Counted from the first letter of the stretch, positions 17,080 through 26,043 are shown. The stretch is 64,000 nucleotides of DNA from Pelolinea sp. (GCA_012797975.1 JAAZOD010000010.1:86157-150156); one strand, 5' to 3'. Translations and numbers: made by a program. Notes: generated by a model not told the origin, from the sequence alone.

Positions 17080-17245
17080 GTGTACAAGCCCTTTCTGTTT
17101 GTGAATGTACGCGAAGGGTACAACGCGTCAAACGGGCCTATTCTATCAGACGCCCTGCCATCCGTCAATCGCGTAAATCTTCCCGAGAAAGAGAATTCTT
17201 GCCCCATGCACGATCCTTCTGAGCAATTTTTCATCTTTTTCCCCC

Positions 17246-17287
17246 TTGCAAAAAAAAACAAATATCCTTATAAAAACCAGTTATAAT
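17246..17287 (+). promoter_or_regulatory. Promoter region of the NBR1-Ig lipoprotein gene
   Basis: TTGCAA (17246-17251), a 17-nt spacer and TATAAA (17269-17274) form one promoter. A second TATAAT (17282-17287) ends 6 nt before ATG 17294, which would give a leaderless transcript. Confidence 0.65.
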
Positions 17288-17293
17288 AAAAAA

Positions 17294-18256
17294 ATGCGTA
17301 CACAAACTATGAAAAAAATCACATGTATCTTCATTTTTGCCATGTTCTTGCTGACTGCCTGCAGCGGTGGTGCCAAAGAAGAACCCACCCCCACGGTGGA
17401 TAACGCCAGCATTATCGCCACCTCCATTGCACAGACCATGCAAGTCATGGCAGAAACTCAAACCGCCCAGGTGACACCCACCCTGGCCGGCACCGCAACT
17501 TCTGCGGTCGTTCCCACCATCACCCCCGCCACCACCTCGGCCGGTCTGCCGACCGCCACGGTGCAAACCGTATCGCTGCCCACTAACTGCCTGATCGCAG
17601 GCCTGGCCAGCGAAACCATCCCGGATGGCACCATCGTTGCCAAAGGCGCTACTTTCACCAAGACCTGGTCCATCACCAACGGCGGGACCTGTACCTGGAA
17701 CACCGGCTACAAGATGGTATTCCAGAGCGGCGATCTGCTGGGCGCCACCAGCGAAAGCGTGGCCCTCACCCAGAATGTGGCTCCGGGCACCATGACCAAT
17801 GTCAGCATCAAGATGACCGCCCCCAGCACCGATGGCTGGTACACCGGCAACTGGCAGTTGCAGACCGATGGCGGCGTGAACGTGGGCAACTTTACCGTGA
17901 GCATTTATGTCGGTGTTGCCACTGCCGCGCCTTTTTCCGTGACAAGTGTTACCTATCCAAGCAGCATTAGCAATTTAACTTGTGATGGTTCCACCTCAAA
18001 TCCAATTCCAATTTATATTACGACTGACGCCGCAGGAACAGTAACATACAACTTATACGATATTAATGGGTACAGTGCTGGTAAGTTGAATGGTGAAAAA
18101 CCGTTCACAAGTGCTGGTTCACAAACAATTTACTACAATATGGTATTTCCCGTACCGGGAGCTGATAAATTGGTAGACGTAGATATTCAGGTATATATTG
18201 ATACACCTAATCATCAAGATTTCTACCTTAAAGAGCTGGATGGCAAATGTAAATAA
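17294..18256 (+). CDS. Lipoprotein with NBR1-Ig-like domain
   Basis: A 320-aa secreted lipoprotein. The signal peptide ends in the lipobox LLTAC (Cys23, or Cys18 if ATG 17309 is used). A Pro/Thr linker is followed by an NBR1-Ig-like domain (about residues 85-205) with the family marks IPDGTIVAKGATFTKTW, NGGTCTWNTGY and WYTGNWQLQTDGG. The last roughly 105 residues form a further beta-rich module of unknown type. The DNA changes from GC-rich to clearly AT-rich near 17935, between the two modules, which suggests a fused segment of different origin. Probably a surface-exposed binding protein; the ligand is unknown. Confidence 0.82.
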   Translation: MRTQTMKKITCIFIFAMFLLTACSGGAKEEPTPTVDNASIIATSIAQTMQVMAETQTAQVTPTLAGTATSAVVPTITPATTSAGLPTATVQTVSLPTNCLIAGLASETIPDGTIVAKGATFTKTWSITNGGTCTWNTGYKMVFQSGDLLGATSESVALTQNVAPGTMTNVSIKMTAPSTDGWYTGNWQLQTDGGVNVGNFTVSIYVGVATAAPFSVTSVTYPSSISNLTCDGSTSNPIPIYITTDAAGTVTYNLYDINGYSAGKLNGEKPFTSAGSQTIYYNMVFPVPGADKLVDVDIQVYIDTPNHQDFYLKELDGKCK

Positions 18257-18266
18257 ATAAGTAGTT

Positions 18267-18296
18267 AAAGGCAGCCCTAATGTGGCTGCCTTTTTT
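18267..18296 (+). terminator. Terminator after the NBR1-Ig lipoprotein gene
   Basis: A 10-bp perfect stem (18267-18276 with 18284-18293) with a 7-nt loop runs into a T-run. Confidence 0.92.
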
Positions 18297-18318
18297 ATGT
18301 TTTCTCTGATTTAAAAAT

Positions 18319-19578
18319 CTACTCCAATACAATGTGATTCAACTCCTTGGACCTCTGCACAAAACAGAATGCCAACAGAAAAACGCCGATCACAAATCCC
18401 TCCGCCAGCAGAAAATTTTTATTGGCTAAAGCGCCACAGATGAACATGCCGATCGGAGAAGCCATCAAAATGATAAAATCGATCACCCCCATCATACTAC
18501 CCCGTACGGCACTATCAATGCGTTTAACGGTATAGCTATACAAGGGTTGCGTGATCGAATCAAAAAGCCCAAACAAAAAGAAGAAAATTCCTGAACCTAT
18601 TGAACTTTCGGCAAAATGGAAAATGAAAACCACGCTGATCAGCGATCCCAACAACCCAACTTGAAAGCTACGGGTAACTTGTCTGGCTATTTTCGGAACA
18701 AAAAGCATCCCAAGAATTCCCCCCACTGCGGTCAAAGCTTTTACCGTACCGATATAAATGGATGATTCATCCCTTATTCCAGCAAGAGAATAAGGAAAAA
18801 CAGATGCAAGATATCCATAGACCAAATTCAGTGTGAAAATAACAAGACAAAAGCTTCGATAATAAGGATCCCGCAGCACTTTCGCTTTTGCGGTACCGAC
18901 AAGGTTCTTTATCGAAGCGCCAGCACTTTCTGTGAAGTCTGCCTTGCCTTGTTTGGATTCCTGTTCGGCAGATTGAGCAGGATTTTTATATGGTAAAAAC
19001 AGCAGAAGAACAGCCGTGAATGCAAGAAGCAAAATGATGAAGGCAATAATCTGAACGTCCTCCAAAACCACCAACACAAAACCCATGACTGCCTGCCCCA
19101 GCACGTAGATACTCTGATTCAACACACTGACAGCAGAACGGAAGGTGACATATCTGGCTCCATCAAACATTTCGGTGGATAAGGTAAGAAATGCTTTTGA
19201 AAACAGCACATTGAAAATGTCATTCGACAGAATGATAACCAGGTAAAGCCATACGCTATCTGGAAAATAAGTTAATACAAAGAAAGAACTGAAAATGATC
19301 AGTATGCCTGCCAAAATCGAAAGAATTAAAATGTACTTCTTATTTGCAAGGTCAGAGACGATGCCGGTGATTAATGAGAGCAACGCCTTGAAAAATACAG
19401 AACCTCCCAGCACGGCCACCAGATTCATGATGTCCCCTGTAACGGAATAGACATGCCAGGAAAGAAAAAAATCGAAGGCAATATCTGCCAAAGAATATGC
19501 TGCATGTGAACCAATCAGCAGTATACAGTTGCGTTCAAGAAGGATTGTATATTCCTTGAAGAATTTTCCTTTTCCCAT
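18319..19578 (-). CDS. MFS transporter
   Basis: A 419-aa major facilitator protein with 12 predicted helices and a long charged central loop (QSAEQESKQGKADFTESAG). Motif A is at TGIVSDLANKKYI. The pattern resembles the MFS exporters of the enterobactin/macrolide efflux group. I chose ATG at 19578 rather than the codon at 19629, because GGAGGG lies 12 nt upstream of it. Base composition is lower in GC than in the neighbours on the left. Substrate unknown. Confidence 0.82.
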   Translation of the reverse strand: MGKGKFFKEYTILLERNCILLIGSHAAYSLADIAFDFFLSWHVYSVTGDIMNLVAVLGGSVFFKALLSLITGIVSDLANKKYILILSILAGILIIFSSFFVLTYFPDSVWLYLVIILSNDIFNVLFSKAFLTLSTEMFDGARYVTFRSAVSVLNQSIYVLGQAVMGFVLVVLEDVQIIAFIILLLAFTAVLLLFLPYKNPAQSAEQESKQGKADFTESAGASIKNLVGTAKAKVLRDPYYRSFCLVIFTLNLVYGYLASVFPYSLAGIRDESSIYIGTVKALTAVGGILGMLFVPKIARQVTRSFQVGLLGSLISVVFIFHFAESSIGSGIFFFLFGLFDSITQPLYSYTVKRIDSAVRGSMMGVIDFIILMASPIGMFICGALANKNFLLAEGFVIGVFLLAFCFVQRSKELNHIVLE

Positions 19579-19699
19579 TCCAGAATCATCCCTCCTGTTT
19601 CTAAGGGAATGGTTTGTTTGAAAGAACACCCCTCACTTTATTCTAAATCAAATAACTTCAATTCAGTTTATCAAAAACATCCTGTGATTAAAACAAGAG

Positions 19700-19786
19700 C
19701 GGAGAGAGTGGGATTCGAACCCACGCTGCCTTGCGGTACACACGCTCTCCAGGCGTGCGCGTTAGGCCGGACTACGCAACCTCTCC
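19700..19786 (-). tRNA. tRNA-Ser(GGA), copy 1, variable arm degraded
   Basis: An 87-nt class II tRNA. The acceptor strand GGAGAGG pairs with the 3' end, the anticodon stem is CACGC/GCGTG, and loop CTGGAGA carries anticodon GGA. It differs from the copy at 20954 at only three positions. Two of them break the variable-arm stem (GTACC against GGCAG), and one turns the last acceptor pair into G-U. No CCA is encoded. It may be a decaying duplicate. Confidence 0.85.
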
Positions 19787-19910
19787 TTAAGACCGGCCAT
19801 CTCAATACCAATCTTTCGTGTTTGAATGAACTGTCGTGGGGATAAAATAATTGGTATTATATATTTCGTAAAACAATGCATCCGATTTATTACTAAAGTA
19901 TAATTTGTAC

Positions 19911-20261
19911 ATGGGTGGCTATAACTCTTCGACAAATGTATTTGAAGTTACTGATTGTAGGGGAATTAAAATTAGTTGTTCCGAAGAAACGTGGTTTGGT
20001 AAAATATTAGGCTCTCGTCCCTACATGAAGAATTGGTTGCCTTTGGTAAAAAAAGCAATTGAGAAGCCCCATTTCATTTGCAGAGATGTTGAAAAAGAGA
20101 ACCGTGAAATCTACTATTATTTTCACCAATACAAAGAGAATAAATATATAAAAATTGTAATAAAATTAGGTTCAAATAATAAAGGATACCTTATTGCTGC
20201 TTTTCCTACAGACTCAGGAAAGGATGGCGAAAAAATAATATGGACAAGATCAAACAATTAA
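19911..20261 (+). CDS. PBECR-like nuclease-fold protein (putative toxin)
   Basis: A small basic protein of 116 aa, strongly AT-rich. The order of motifs (DCRGIKISCSEETWFGKIL, then IEKPHFICRD, EIYYYF, YIKIVIKLG and GYLIAAFPTD) matches the phage-Barnase-EndoU-ColicinE5/D-RelE-like (PBECR) nuclease fold. TATAAT (19899-19904) ends 6 nt before this ATG, and TTG at 19905 would lie inside the initiation region, so I use ATG 19911 as a leaderless start. It overlaps the next gene by 22 nt, as toxin-antitoxin-type pairs often do. The toxin role is inferred from fold and layout. Confidence 0.65.
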   Translation: MGGYNSSTNVFEVTDCRGIKISCSEETWFGKILGSRPYMKNWLPLVKKAIEKPHFICRDVEKENREIYYYFHQYKENKYIKIVIKLGSNNKGYLIAAFPTDSGKDGEKIIWTRSNN

Positions 20262-20674
20262 TTGATACAAATCAATTAAAAACGTCTTATCTATCTACTC
20301 TAGAACAACAAAGCAAATTGTTTTTTCATTATGATAATCTGTCAGATACATTAATGATTTTATTTATTTCTCCAGAAAATGAAACCATAGTCCATTACCT
20401 TGATCGGTACGTTGCAATATTATATACTCCTGAAGATCATGAAATTGTAGGCTTACAGATAGAGGACTTTCAATCCGATTTCATTCCAATGTATTCGGAA
20501 TTACAAAGAGCATGGTGCTTACGCGATTTTGTAGTGGATAATGAAAACATCTGGGATTTAACCATCAAAATTGAAGAACAACAACATATCATTGCACTAG
20601 AAATCATCAAAGCAACACAAACAGTCATTGGAAAATCAGCAGAAGAATTTGAGAGAGTACTAGAATACGCTTAA
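20240..20674 (+). CDS. DUF2283-like protein, partner of the PBECR-like gene
   Basis: A 144-aa acidic protein. Its middle (FFHYDNLSDTLMILF, then VHYLDRYVAILY and HEIVGLQIEDF) follows the DUF2283 pattern of a YD..D.L.I.F strand, a D-rich strand and an IVG strand. A helical C-terminal part follows. DUF2283 genes commonly lie beside small PBECR-type nuclease genes. It starts inside the upstream gene (22-nt overlap), so translation is probably coupled. It ends before a terminator. Antitoxin function is a hypothesis. Confidence 0.62.
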   Translation: MDKIKQLIDTNQLKTSYLSTLEQQSKLFFHYDNLSDTLMILFISPENETIVHYLDRYVAILYTPEDHEIVGLQIEDFQSDFIPMYSELQRAWCLRDFVVDNENIWDLTIKIEEQQHIIALEIIKATQTVIGKSAEEFERVLEYA

Positions 20675-20702
20675 AAAACACGCTTTCACAATAGGAGATA
20701 GG

Positions 20703-20731
20703 AAAGCCTGGCTTTTTTCGCTAGGCTTTTT
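20703..20731 (+). terminator. Terminator after the PBECR/DUF2283 pair
   Basis: A stem AAAGCCTGGC with GCTAGGCTTT (one mismatch) around a T-rich loop is followed by TTG and TTTTC. The 220 bases from here to the tRNA-Ser at 20954 hold nothing I can identify. Confidence 0.75.
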
Positions 20732-20952
20732 GTTTTCTTTCTTCTCTTCTTTCTTTGTCTGTGGATATTACATTAATGCTTTCATAGCTTTATCAATTGT
20801 TTTTATCTACTGGAAATTATGTGTGAAAATGCACATCTAGTTCATCATGACGAGAGCACTATTAACGAATTGGAATATATGGCAGAGGAAAAAATATTTT
20901 CCAAAGTAATCACTTGCACGAATTAGAAGGCCAAATCAATATTAAAATAAGA

Positions 20953-21040
<88 letters not shown>

Positions 21041-21147
21041 TTGCAAAAACGATATGAAATTGTGCCGCGAAATTATATCATGAGTTATTTAAAACCAGAA
21101 AACAAACATTCATTTTGCGGATCAATACAGGATAGAAAGGGCAAACG

Positions 21148-21567
21148 ATGACAGTCACCATCAGAGAAATGCAGATCGACGATTACGAACAGGCGCTCGA
21201 CCTGTGGAAGCGCACGCCCGGCATGGGATTGAGCGCGGCGGATGAAAAGGAGGAGATCAAACATTTCCTAGCAAAAAACAGCTCGCTGTGTTTTGCTGCG
21301 TTCGATGAGGGCAGTCTGGTCGGGACCATTCTCTGCGGCGAAGATGGCAGGCGCGGCTACCTGTATCATCTGGCAGTGGATCTGGAATATCGCAAGCATG
21401 GCATCGGGAAAGCGCTGGTGGAAAAAAGCCTGCAAGCACTGCGGGAGAAGGACATTCAAAAATGTCATCTTTTTGTCATCTCCGACAATACTTCGGGCAT
21501 CGCTTTCTGGAAGCATACCGGATGGAACCTGCGCGACGACATTGAGATCATGTCAAGCGACCTTTAA
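21148..21567 (+). CDS. GNAT family N-acetyltransferase
   Basis: A 139-aa acetyltransferase of the GNAT fold. The acetyl-CoA binding motif A is at LAVDLEYRKHGIGKALVEKSLQ (Q/RxxGxG/A as RKHGIG), and the C-terminal strand FWKHTGWNLRDDI is typical. The substrate could be a small amine or a protein N-terminus; nothing nearby decides. It precedes the DppB-like gene by 84 nt. Confidence 0.92.
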   Translation: MTVTIREMQIDDYEQALDLWKRTPGMGLSAADEKEEIKHFLAKNSSLCFAAFDEGSLVGTILCGEDGRRGYLYHLAVDLEYRKHGIGKALVEKSLQALREKDIQKCHLFVISDNTSGIAFWKHTGWNLRDDIEIMSSDL

Positions 21568-21651
21568 TGGTATATTTGTCTAATTGCCCTTCCGGGCAGA
21601 ATCCATTATCGTTGAACTAACTTTTTCATTCCGGACGATTGCGGAGGATCA

Positions 21652-22719
21652 TTGGGAAAATTCTTGGTGCGACGAATTCTCGCCATTCCCATAACATTCA
21701 TCTTGATCACCATGGTGCTGTATGGCGTCATCATGCTGGCACCGGTTGAATCGCGCATCGACCTGTACATGCCCAACTCGCCCAAAATATCCTCCGACCC
21801 CGTCCTCATGGAACGCATAAAGCAGCAGATCATCAAACGCTATCATCTGGATGAACCCTACCTGAACCAGTATGTCTTCTGGCTCAGCAACCTGCTGAAA
21901 GGCAACTGGGGTTACAGCCCGGTCTTGAATAACAATGTGCTCCCGGAATTGCTGAACCGCACCCCGGCCACTCTGGAATTGCTGTTCTACTGCATGCTGC
22001 TCTACATACCTCTGGGCTTGATCGCCGGAGTGCAAGCGGCTTACAAGAGGGAAAAAGGACCCGATTATCTATTCCGCTTTTCCGCTTTCATCGGGGCAGC
22101 CATCCCTGATTTCATCCTTTCCATCATCCTGTTGGCAATTCTGTATGTGAACAAAGGGTGGTTCGCACCGGAACGGTTGAACGTGCAGAACAATCTGATC
22201 GTGCATTCGGCAGATTTCATCAATTACACCGGCTTTCTGACCATCGATGGCTTTCTCAACCAGCGAGCAGATATTTCGCTGGATGCTTTCCGCCACCTGG
22301 TCATGCCAGTGTTCACCCTGGGTATTGCACAGTGGGCCACGCTGGGCAGGATCACGCGCAATTCCACCATCGAAGAGATGAACAAGGATTATGCCAACGC
22401 GGCGCGCGCACGCGGCCTTTCGGAGAAACAGATCGTTTGGAAACATGCCTTCCGTAATGCGCTAGGGCCAGCACTCAACAGCAGCGCACTTTCCACCGCC
22501 ATGCTCATCACCAACGTATTCGTGGTGGAACGCATCTTCAACATCAACGGCATTTCAGAAATGATCAGCATGTTCGGCCCGATGGTCCCGGATGCGGCTG
22601 CCGTGCTGGGGTTCGGGGTCTACTGCATCATCCTTGTTCTGCTGCTCATGTTCATCCTCGATCTGCTGCAGGCCCTGCTGCTGCCACGGGTCAGAGAGGG
22701 GACGATCGAGAATGGTTGA
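21652..22719 (+). CDS. ABC transporter permease, DppB/OppB type
   Basis: A 355-aa inner-membrane permease of the peptide/nickel importer family, with about six helices. The N-terminal LVRRILAIPITFILITMVLYG is typical. The EAA loop NKDYANAARARGLSEKQIVWKHAFRNAL, near residues 243-270, contacts the ATPase. The start is TTG with GCGGAGGA 4-5 nt upstream. The gene overlaps dppC-like by 8 nt. No substrate-binding protein or ATPase gene lies in this cluster, so they must be encoded elsewhere. Confidence 0.92.
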   Translation: MGKFLVRRILAIPITFILITMVLYGVIMLAPVESRIDLYMPNSPKISSDPVLMERIKQQIIKRYHLDEPYLNQYVFWLSNLLKGNWGYSPVLNNNVLPELLNRTPATLELLFYCMLLYIPLGLIAGVQAAYKREKGPDYLFRFSAFIGAAIPDFILSIILLAILYVNKGWFAPERLNVQNNLIVHSADFINYTGFLTIDGFLNQRADISLDAFRHLVMPVFTLGIAQWATLGRITRNSTIEEMNKDYANAARARGLSEKQIVWKHAFRNALGPALNSSALSTAMLITNVFVVERIFNINGISEMISMFGPMVPDAAAVLGFGVYCIILVLLLMFILDLLQALLLPRVREGTIENG

Positions 22720-23698
22720 TCGATTGGAAGCAACCCTACCCAAACGGAAGATGCGCAGGATGCGCTGGCAACGCATCCTGGCGATCTCGATCTGCGCTTT
22801 CTTTATTGTCGTTGCCATTGCAGCGCCTTGGCTGGCCCCTGCAGAGGATGCAAAGAATCCATCGTATTACAAACAGATCAGCACCAGTGTCTCCCGTCTT
22901 CCCCAACCACCCAGCCCGGAAGCCCGGCTGGGCACCGTGGGACGTTCGTTCGATATTTACTATTCCCTGATCTGGGGCACCCGCCAGTCCTTGATCTTCG
23001 GGTTATCCACCGCCCTGCTCACCGCGCTGCTCGGCACGCTCATCGGCACGCTCAGCGCCTATATGGGCGGGAAAGTTGATAACATCATCATGCGCATCAC
23101 CGACGCATTCCTTGCCTTTCCCACCATCTGCGCGATAGCCCTCTTCACCCAGCTACAATCGCTTCTGGCACCCGAACAATTCACCATGACTCCTTCGGTA
23201 TGGGGAATCGTTGTGGTAGCCGAACCCACCCTGCTCCAGCAAATCGTCATTAATGCCAACCCGATCGTTTTAGCGTTGGTGCTTTTCTCCTGGATGCCCT
23301 ATGCGCGCATCGCCCACACCCAAGTATTGGAGATCAAGAAAACGCAGTACATCGATGCTGCCCAAGTGGTGGGCGCGAAAAAAGGACGCATCATCTGGCG
23401 GCATATCATCCCGAATGCCATCACCCCCATCATCGTCCTGGCCACCCGCGATATCGGGCGCATGGTCACCCTTCAGGCCACCTTCACCTATATCGGATTG
23501 GGCGGCGATTCCGCATGGGCCACCATCCTGCAACTGGGCAGCAAATGGATCATCGGGCCGGGAGGGTCACTGTTTGGCCACTGGTGGGTCTATTTGCCGA
23601 TCACACTCATGCTGGTATTCTTCAACTTTGGCTGGAACTTTTTGGGAGATGAGATCAATGTATCTATGAATCCACAGGCAAATGGTGTTAAATATTAA
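22712..23698 (+). CDS. ABC transporter permease, DppC/OppC type
   Basis: A 328-aa partner permease. The N-terminal OppC segment (RILAISICAFFIVVAIAAPWLAP) is followed by the binding-protein-dependent transport domain, with EAA loop QYIDAAQVVGAKKGRIIWRH. The C-terminal FNFGWNFLGDEINVSMNPQ is typical of DppC. I use ATG at 22712, which overlaps the dppB-like stop by 8 nt; the frame remains open further upstream, but that part is Cys/Ser-rich and does not look like protein. The large periplasmic insert (about residues 40-90) is longer than usual. Confidence 0.92.
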   Translation: MVDRLEATLPKRKMRRMRWQRILAISICAFFIVVAIAAPWLAPAEDAKNPSYYKQISTSVSRLPQPPSPEARLGTVGRSFDIYYSLIWGTRQSLIFGLSTALLTALLGTLIGTLSAYMGGKVDNIIMRITDAFLAFPTICAIALFTQLQSLLAPEQFTMTPSVWGIVVVAEPTLLQQIVINANPIVLALVLFSWMPYARIAHTQVLEIKKTQYIDAAQVVGAKKGRIIWRHIIPNAITPIIVLATRDIGRMVTLQATFTYIGLGGDSAWATILQLGSKWIIGPGGSLFGHWWVYLPITLMLVFFNFGWNFLGDEINVSMNPQANGVKY

Positions 23699-23718
23699 AA
23701 TAGAGAGTGGAGCTTTCG

Positions 23719-24516
23719 ATGAAAAATCAATATAAACAGGAAACCTGGATGGGCGTTTTGTGCGGAGTGGTCTTTGCCGCAGTGGCCTGGGGTTATGATG
23801 GATTTTTACTGGCCCATGCCAATGCCGCCCTGCCCTGGTTAAAGCTGGCACTCGGGCTGCCCATCTGTGCCGCCGTGGGAGGGTTGGCCGGCTGGTTGAC
23901 CATGAAGATCAACAATATGTTTGCGCGCATGGCGTTATGGATCGCCGTGGCCATCCTCTTCAGTTATCTGACCAGTCTCATTCCCTTTAATATCTCGCCC
24001 GTTTTCTTGCGCTGGTCCTTTCCTGAGTTGAGCGAGCGCATCCTGTATAACGCGCCGGCGGCGATCAACGCCCGCCGCTTCATCACCATCGTCATGACCA
24101 TCATTTTCCTTTTCATCGCAGGACTCATTTTCGAGAACGTGAACGATTCCATCCGCAACTCGCGCGGCATCGTGGGCATGCTCTTTTCCGCAATTTTCCT
24201 TTTGCTCTTCTTTGGCGGGGCCGGCTACACCGCTGACAGCAATTTCAACGCCGACCTGCGCGCCCCGCTGATAGCGCTGGACGAAAAACTGGACTATGTG
24301 GCCACGGTGAACCAGGCAACACTGAGCGAAACGGAACAGCGGGCGATCAAACGCTTCACGAAGCTGGATGTCAATTTTCAGGGTCCCCACCGCCTGGTGA
24401 TCACTACGTTTGATGAATTCATCTCGCAGATCACAGTGGCGGTCGATTTCGATGGAACGTTCGCCGAATGTTCGGTCATGAACGGACGGGTTTCTTCCTG
24501 CAAGATGGTAGAATAG
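23719..24516 (+). CDS. Membrane protein of unknown function
   Basis: A 265-aa protein with about five membrane helices in the first 170 residues. A soluble C-terminal domain of about 85 residues follows (starting near DSNFNADLRAPL and ending in FDGTFAECSVMNGRVSSCKMVE). I do not recognise the family. ATG at 23719 is preferred over GTG 23707, because GGAG (23709-23712) sits 6 nt before it. It begins 20 nt after the permease pair, so it may be co-transcribed with it. Function unknown. Confidence 0.7.
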   Translation: MKNQYKQETWMGVLCGVVFAAVAWGYDGFLLAHANAALPWLKLALGLPICAAVGGLAGWLTMKINNMFARMALWIAVAILFSYLTSLIPFNISPVFLRWSFPELSERILYNAPAAINARRFITIVMTIIFLFIAGLIFENVNDSIRNSRGIVGMLFSAIFLLLFFGGAGYTADSNFNADLRAPLIALDEKLDYVATVNQATLSETEQRAIKRFTKLDVNFQGPHRLVITTFDEFISQITVAVDFDGTFAECSVMNGRVSSCKMVE

Positions 24517-24544
24517 AAAAATTCAAAATTCCCCGCCGGATTTA

Positions 24545-24573
24545 TTGCGCTTTTTTCATCCATCCTGTATAAT
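24545..24573 (+). promoter_or_regulatory. Promoter of tRNA-Val
   Basis: TTGCGC (24545-24550), a 17-nt spacer and TATAAT (24568-24573) lie 11 nt before the tRNA 5' end. Confidence 0.75.
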
Positions 24574-24584
24574 TGCTTGCACTT

Positions 24585-24658
24585 GGGCGGTTAGCTCAGT
24601 TGGTTAGAGCGTTGCGTTGACATCGCAAAGGTCGTAGGTTCGAGTCCTATACCGCCCA
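24585..24658 (+). tRNA. tRNA-Val(GAC)
   Basis: A 74-nt cloverleaf. Acceptor GGGCGGT pairs with ACCGCCC, the D-arm is TAGCTCAGTTGGTTAGAGC, anticodon stem TTGCG/CGCAA encloses loop TTGACAT (anticodon GAC), and the T-arm carries GGTTCGAGTCC. No CCA is encoded. Confidence 0.97.
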
Positions 24659-24819
24659 TTTTTTTGTTGCGTTCCTGCATGATCTTTCAGCAAAAATCTT
24701 TTGCAGTTCTCCTTTTTCCCTTTCCGATCCATCATTTCAACACATTTTATTCAAGGGAAGATATCCACTTCTCCACCTGGGGATTATAATCAGTTCAATT
24801 TCATAAATTGGAGCCCGAA

Positions 24820-25629
24820 ATGAGAATTTCAAAACGATTGGATGAGGCGAGAGATGCTTATGCACAAAAGAATCTCAGCGCCAGCAGAAAGGCGCATGAG
24901 GAGAAAACGATCGAAGCTGCCACCGAGGAGCACGGATCCGAATCATCCCAATTCATTGGAAACATGGTCTACGGTGGGTTAGACGGCATCATCTCCGTCT
25001 TTGCAGTGGTAAGCGGAGTGGCAGGGGCCAATCTGACATCAGGCATACTGCTCATTTTGGGCGCAGCGAATCTGCTTGGGGATGGCATCTCCATGGGCAT
25101 CGGCGCATATCTTTCCATGAAAAGCGAAAAGGAATATTACAAAAAAGAGCGAGAGCGTGAAAGCTGGGAAACGGAAAACTATCTGGAAGGCGAGAAAAAT
25201 GAAATGATCGCCATCTACAAAAAGCGTGGTTACTCAGAACAAGATGCTGAAAAATTGGTTGAAATCCATGCGCGCGATCAGGAGCGTTTCGTAGACGAAA
25301 TGATGGTCAACGAACTGGGGATGATGCAAGATGACCGCAAACCCAGCAATGCGGCTCTCATGACTTTTGGATCCTTCGTTCTGTTTGGATTGCTTCCACT
25401 GCTGGTGTATATGGTGGATTCCATTTTCCATACCAATCTATCCATGTCCAGCATGTTCCTGTATTCCATACTCCTTTCGGGACTGTCGCTCTTTGGATTG
25501 GGAGCGGCCAAATATTTCATCACAAAACGGAATCCGTTCATGAGCGGTTTGGAAATGCTGGTGGTAGGAGGATTGGCGGCGGCCGTATCTTATTTCATTG
25601 GCGTTCTGCTCAAACCGCTGGCTGGCTGA
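24820..25629 (+). CDS. VIT1/CCC1 family metal transporter
   Basis: A 269-aa membrane protein of the VIT1/CCC1 family, which moves Fe2+ or Mn2+ out of the cytoplasm in exchange for protons. The first helix carries GNMVYGGLDGIISVFAVVSG, and the second has GAANLLGDGISMGIGAYLS. Next comes a long charged helical domain rich in Glu and Met (residues about 105-175, with EEx and MM motifs that bind metal in this family). Three C-terminal helices follow. ATG 24820 has GGAG 7 nt upstream, so I use it instead of the TTG at 24808. Confidence 0.92.
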   Translation: MRISKRLDEARDAYAQKNLSASRKAHEEKTIEAATEEHGSESSQFIGNMVYGGLDGIISVFAVVSGVAGANLTSGILLILGAANLLGDGISMGIGAYLSMKSEKEYYKKERERESWETENYLEGEKNEMIAIYKKRGYSEQDAEKLVEIHARDQERFVDEMMVNELGMMQDDRKPSNAALMTFGSFVLFGLLPLLVYMVDSIFHTNLSMSSMFLYSILLSGLSLFGLGAAKYFITKRNPFMSGLEMLVVGGLAAAVSYFIGVLLKPLAG

Positions 25630-25744
25630 TAAACACTACGCTTGATGGCTTGCTATAACTAAAATCACCCCAATAACCCCCGCGGACACTCCATTTTTGA
25701 ATATCGATTAGTTAGGAAAAATGGAATATGGTTGGTTTGTCTCC

Positions 25745-25773
25745 TTGCAGGAAAGAAAGAAAAAAGGTATAAA
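25745..25773 (+). promoter_or_regulatory. Promoter of the thrS T-box leader
   Basis: TTGCAG (25745-25750), a 17-nt spacer and TATAAA (25768-25773) place the RNA start near 25780, at the base of T-box stem I. Confidence 0.72.
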
Positions 25774-25779
25774 TAGGAG

Positions 25780-26017
25780 AAAGCGTTGACCAGGACAAGT
25801 AACTGAAAAGAAATCGACAGGAAAAGGGACCCAACGGCTGAGAGGTCTCTGCGAGGGAATTCAGCGAAAACCATCTGCGAGCTTGACCCTGAACAGCACC
25901 GCCCAGTATGGGAAACGGCAGGCACCGTTATCGGCCACCAGAGATGACAGAAAAGAACCTGTCAAACTGGGTGGAACCGCGTGAGAAACTCCCGCCCCAG
26001 CAATGGAGCGGGTTTTT
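25780..26017 (+). promoter_or_regulatory. T-box riboswitch (threonine)
   Basis: A tRNA-sensing leader ahead of thrS. It opens with GTTGACCAGGACAAGTA, the conserved start of stem I. ACC at 25898-25900, in GAACAGCACCGCC, is a plausible Thr specifier codon. The T-box sequence TGGGTGGAACCGCG lies at 25968-25981 and pairs with uncharged tRNA 3' ends. The intrinsic terminator (25991-25998 with 26005-26012, one mismatch) is followed by five Ts. Uncharged tRNA-Thr should favour the antiterminator and switch thrS on. The specifier position is my reading, not verified by folding. Confidence 0.93.
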
Positions 26018-26043
26018 ATTTAACTTGAAACCTGGAGGTTCAT

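Noticed and set aside
22592..22711. N-terminal extension of the DppC-like permease
   Set aside because: The 40 extra residues are Cys/Ser-rich and overlap the conserved end of the DppB-like gene; ATG 22712 with an 8-nt overlap is the normal arrangement.
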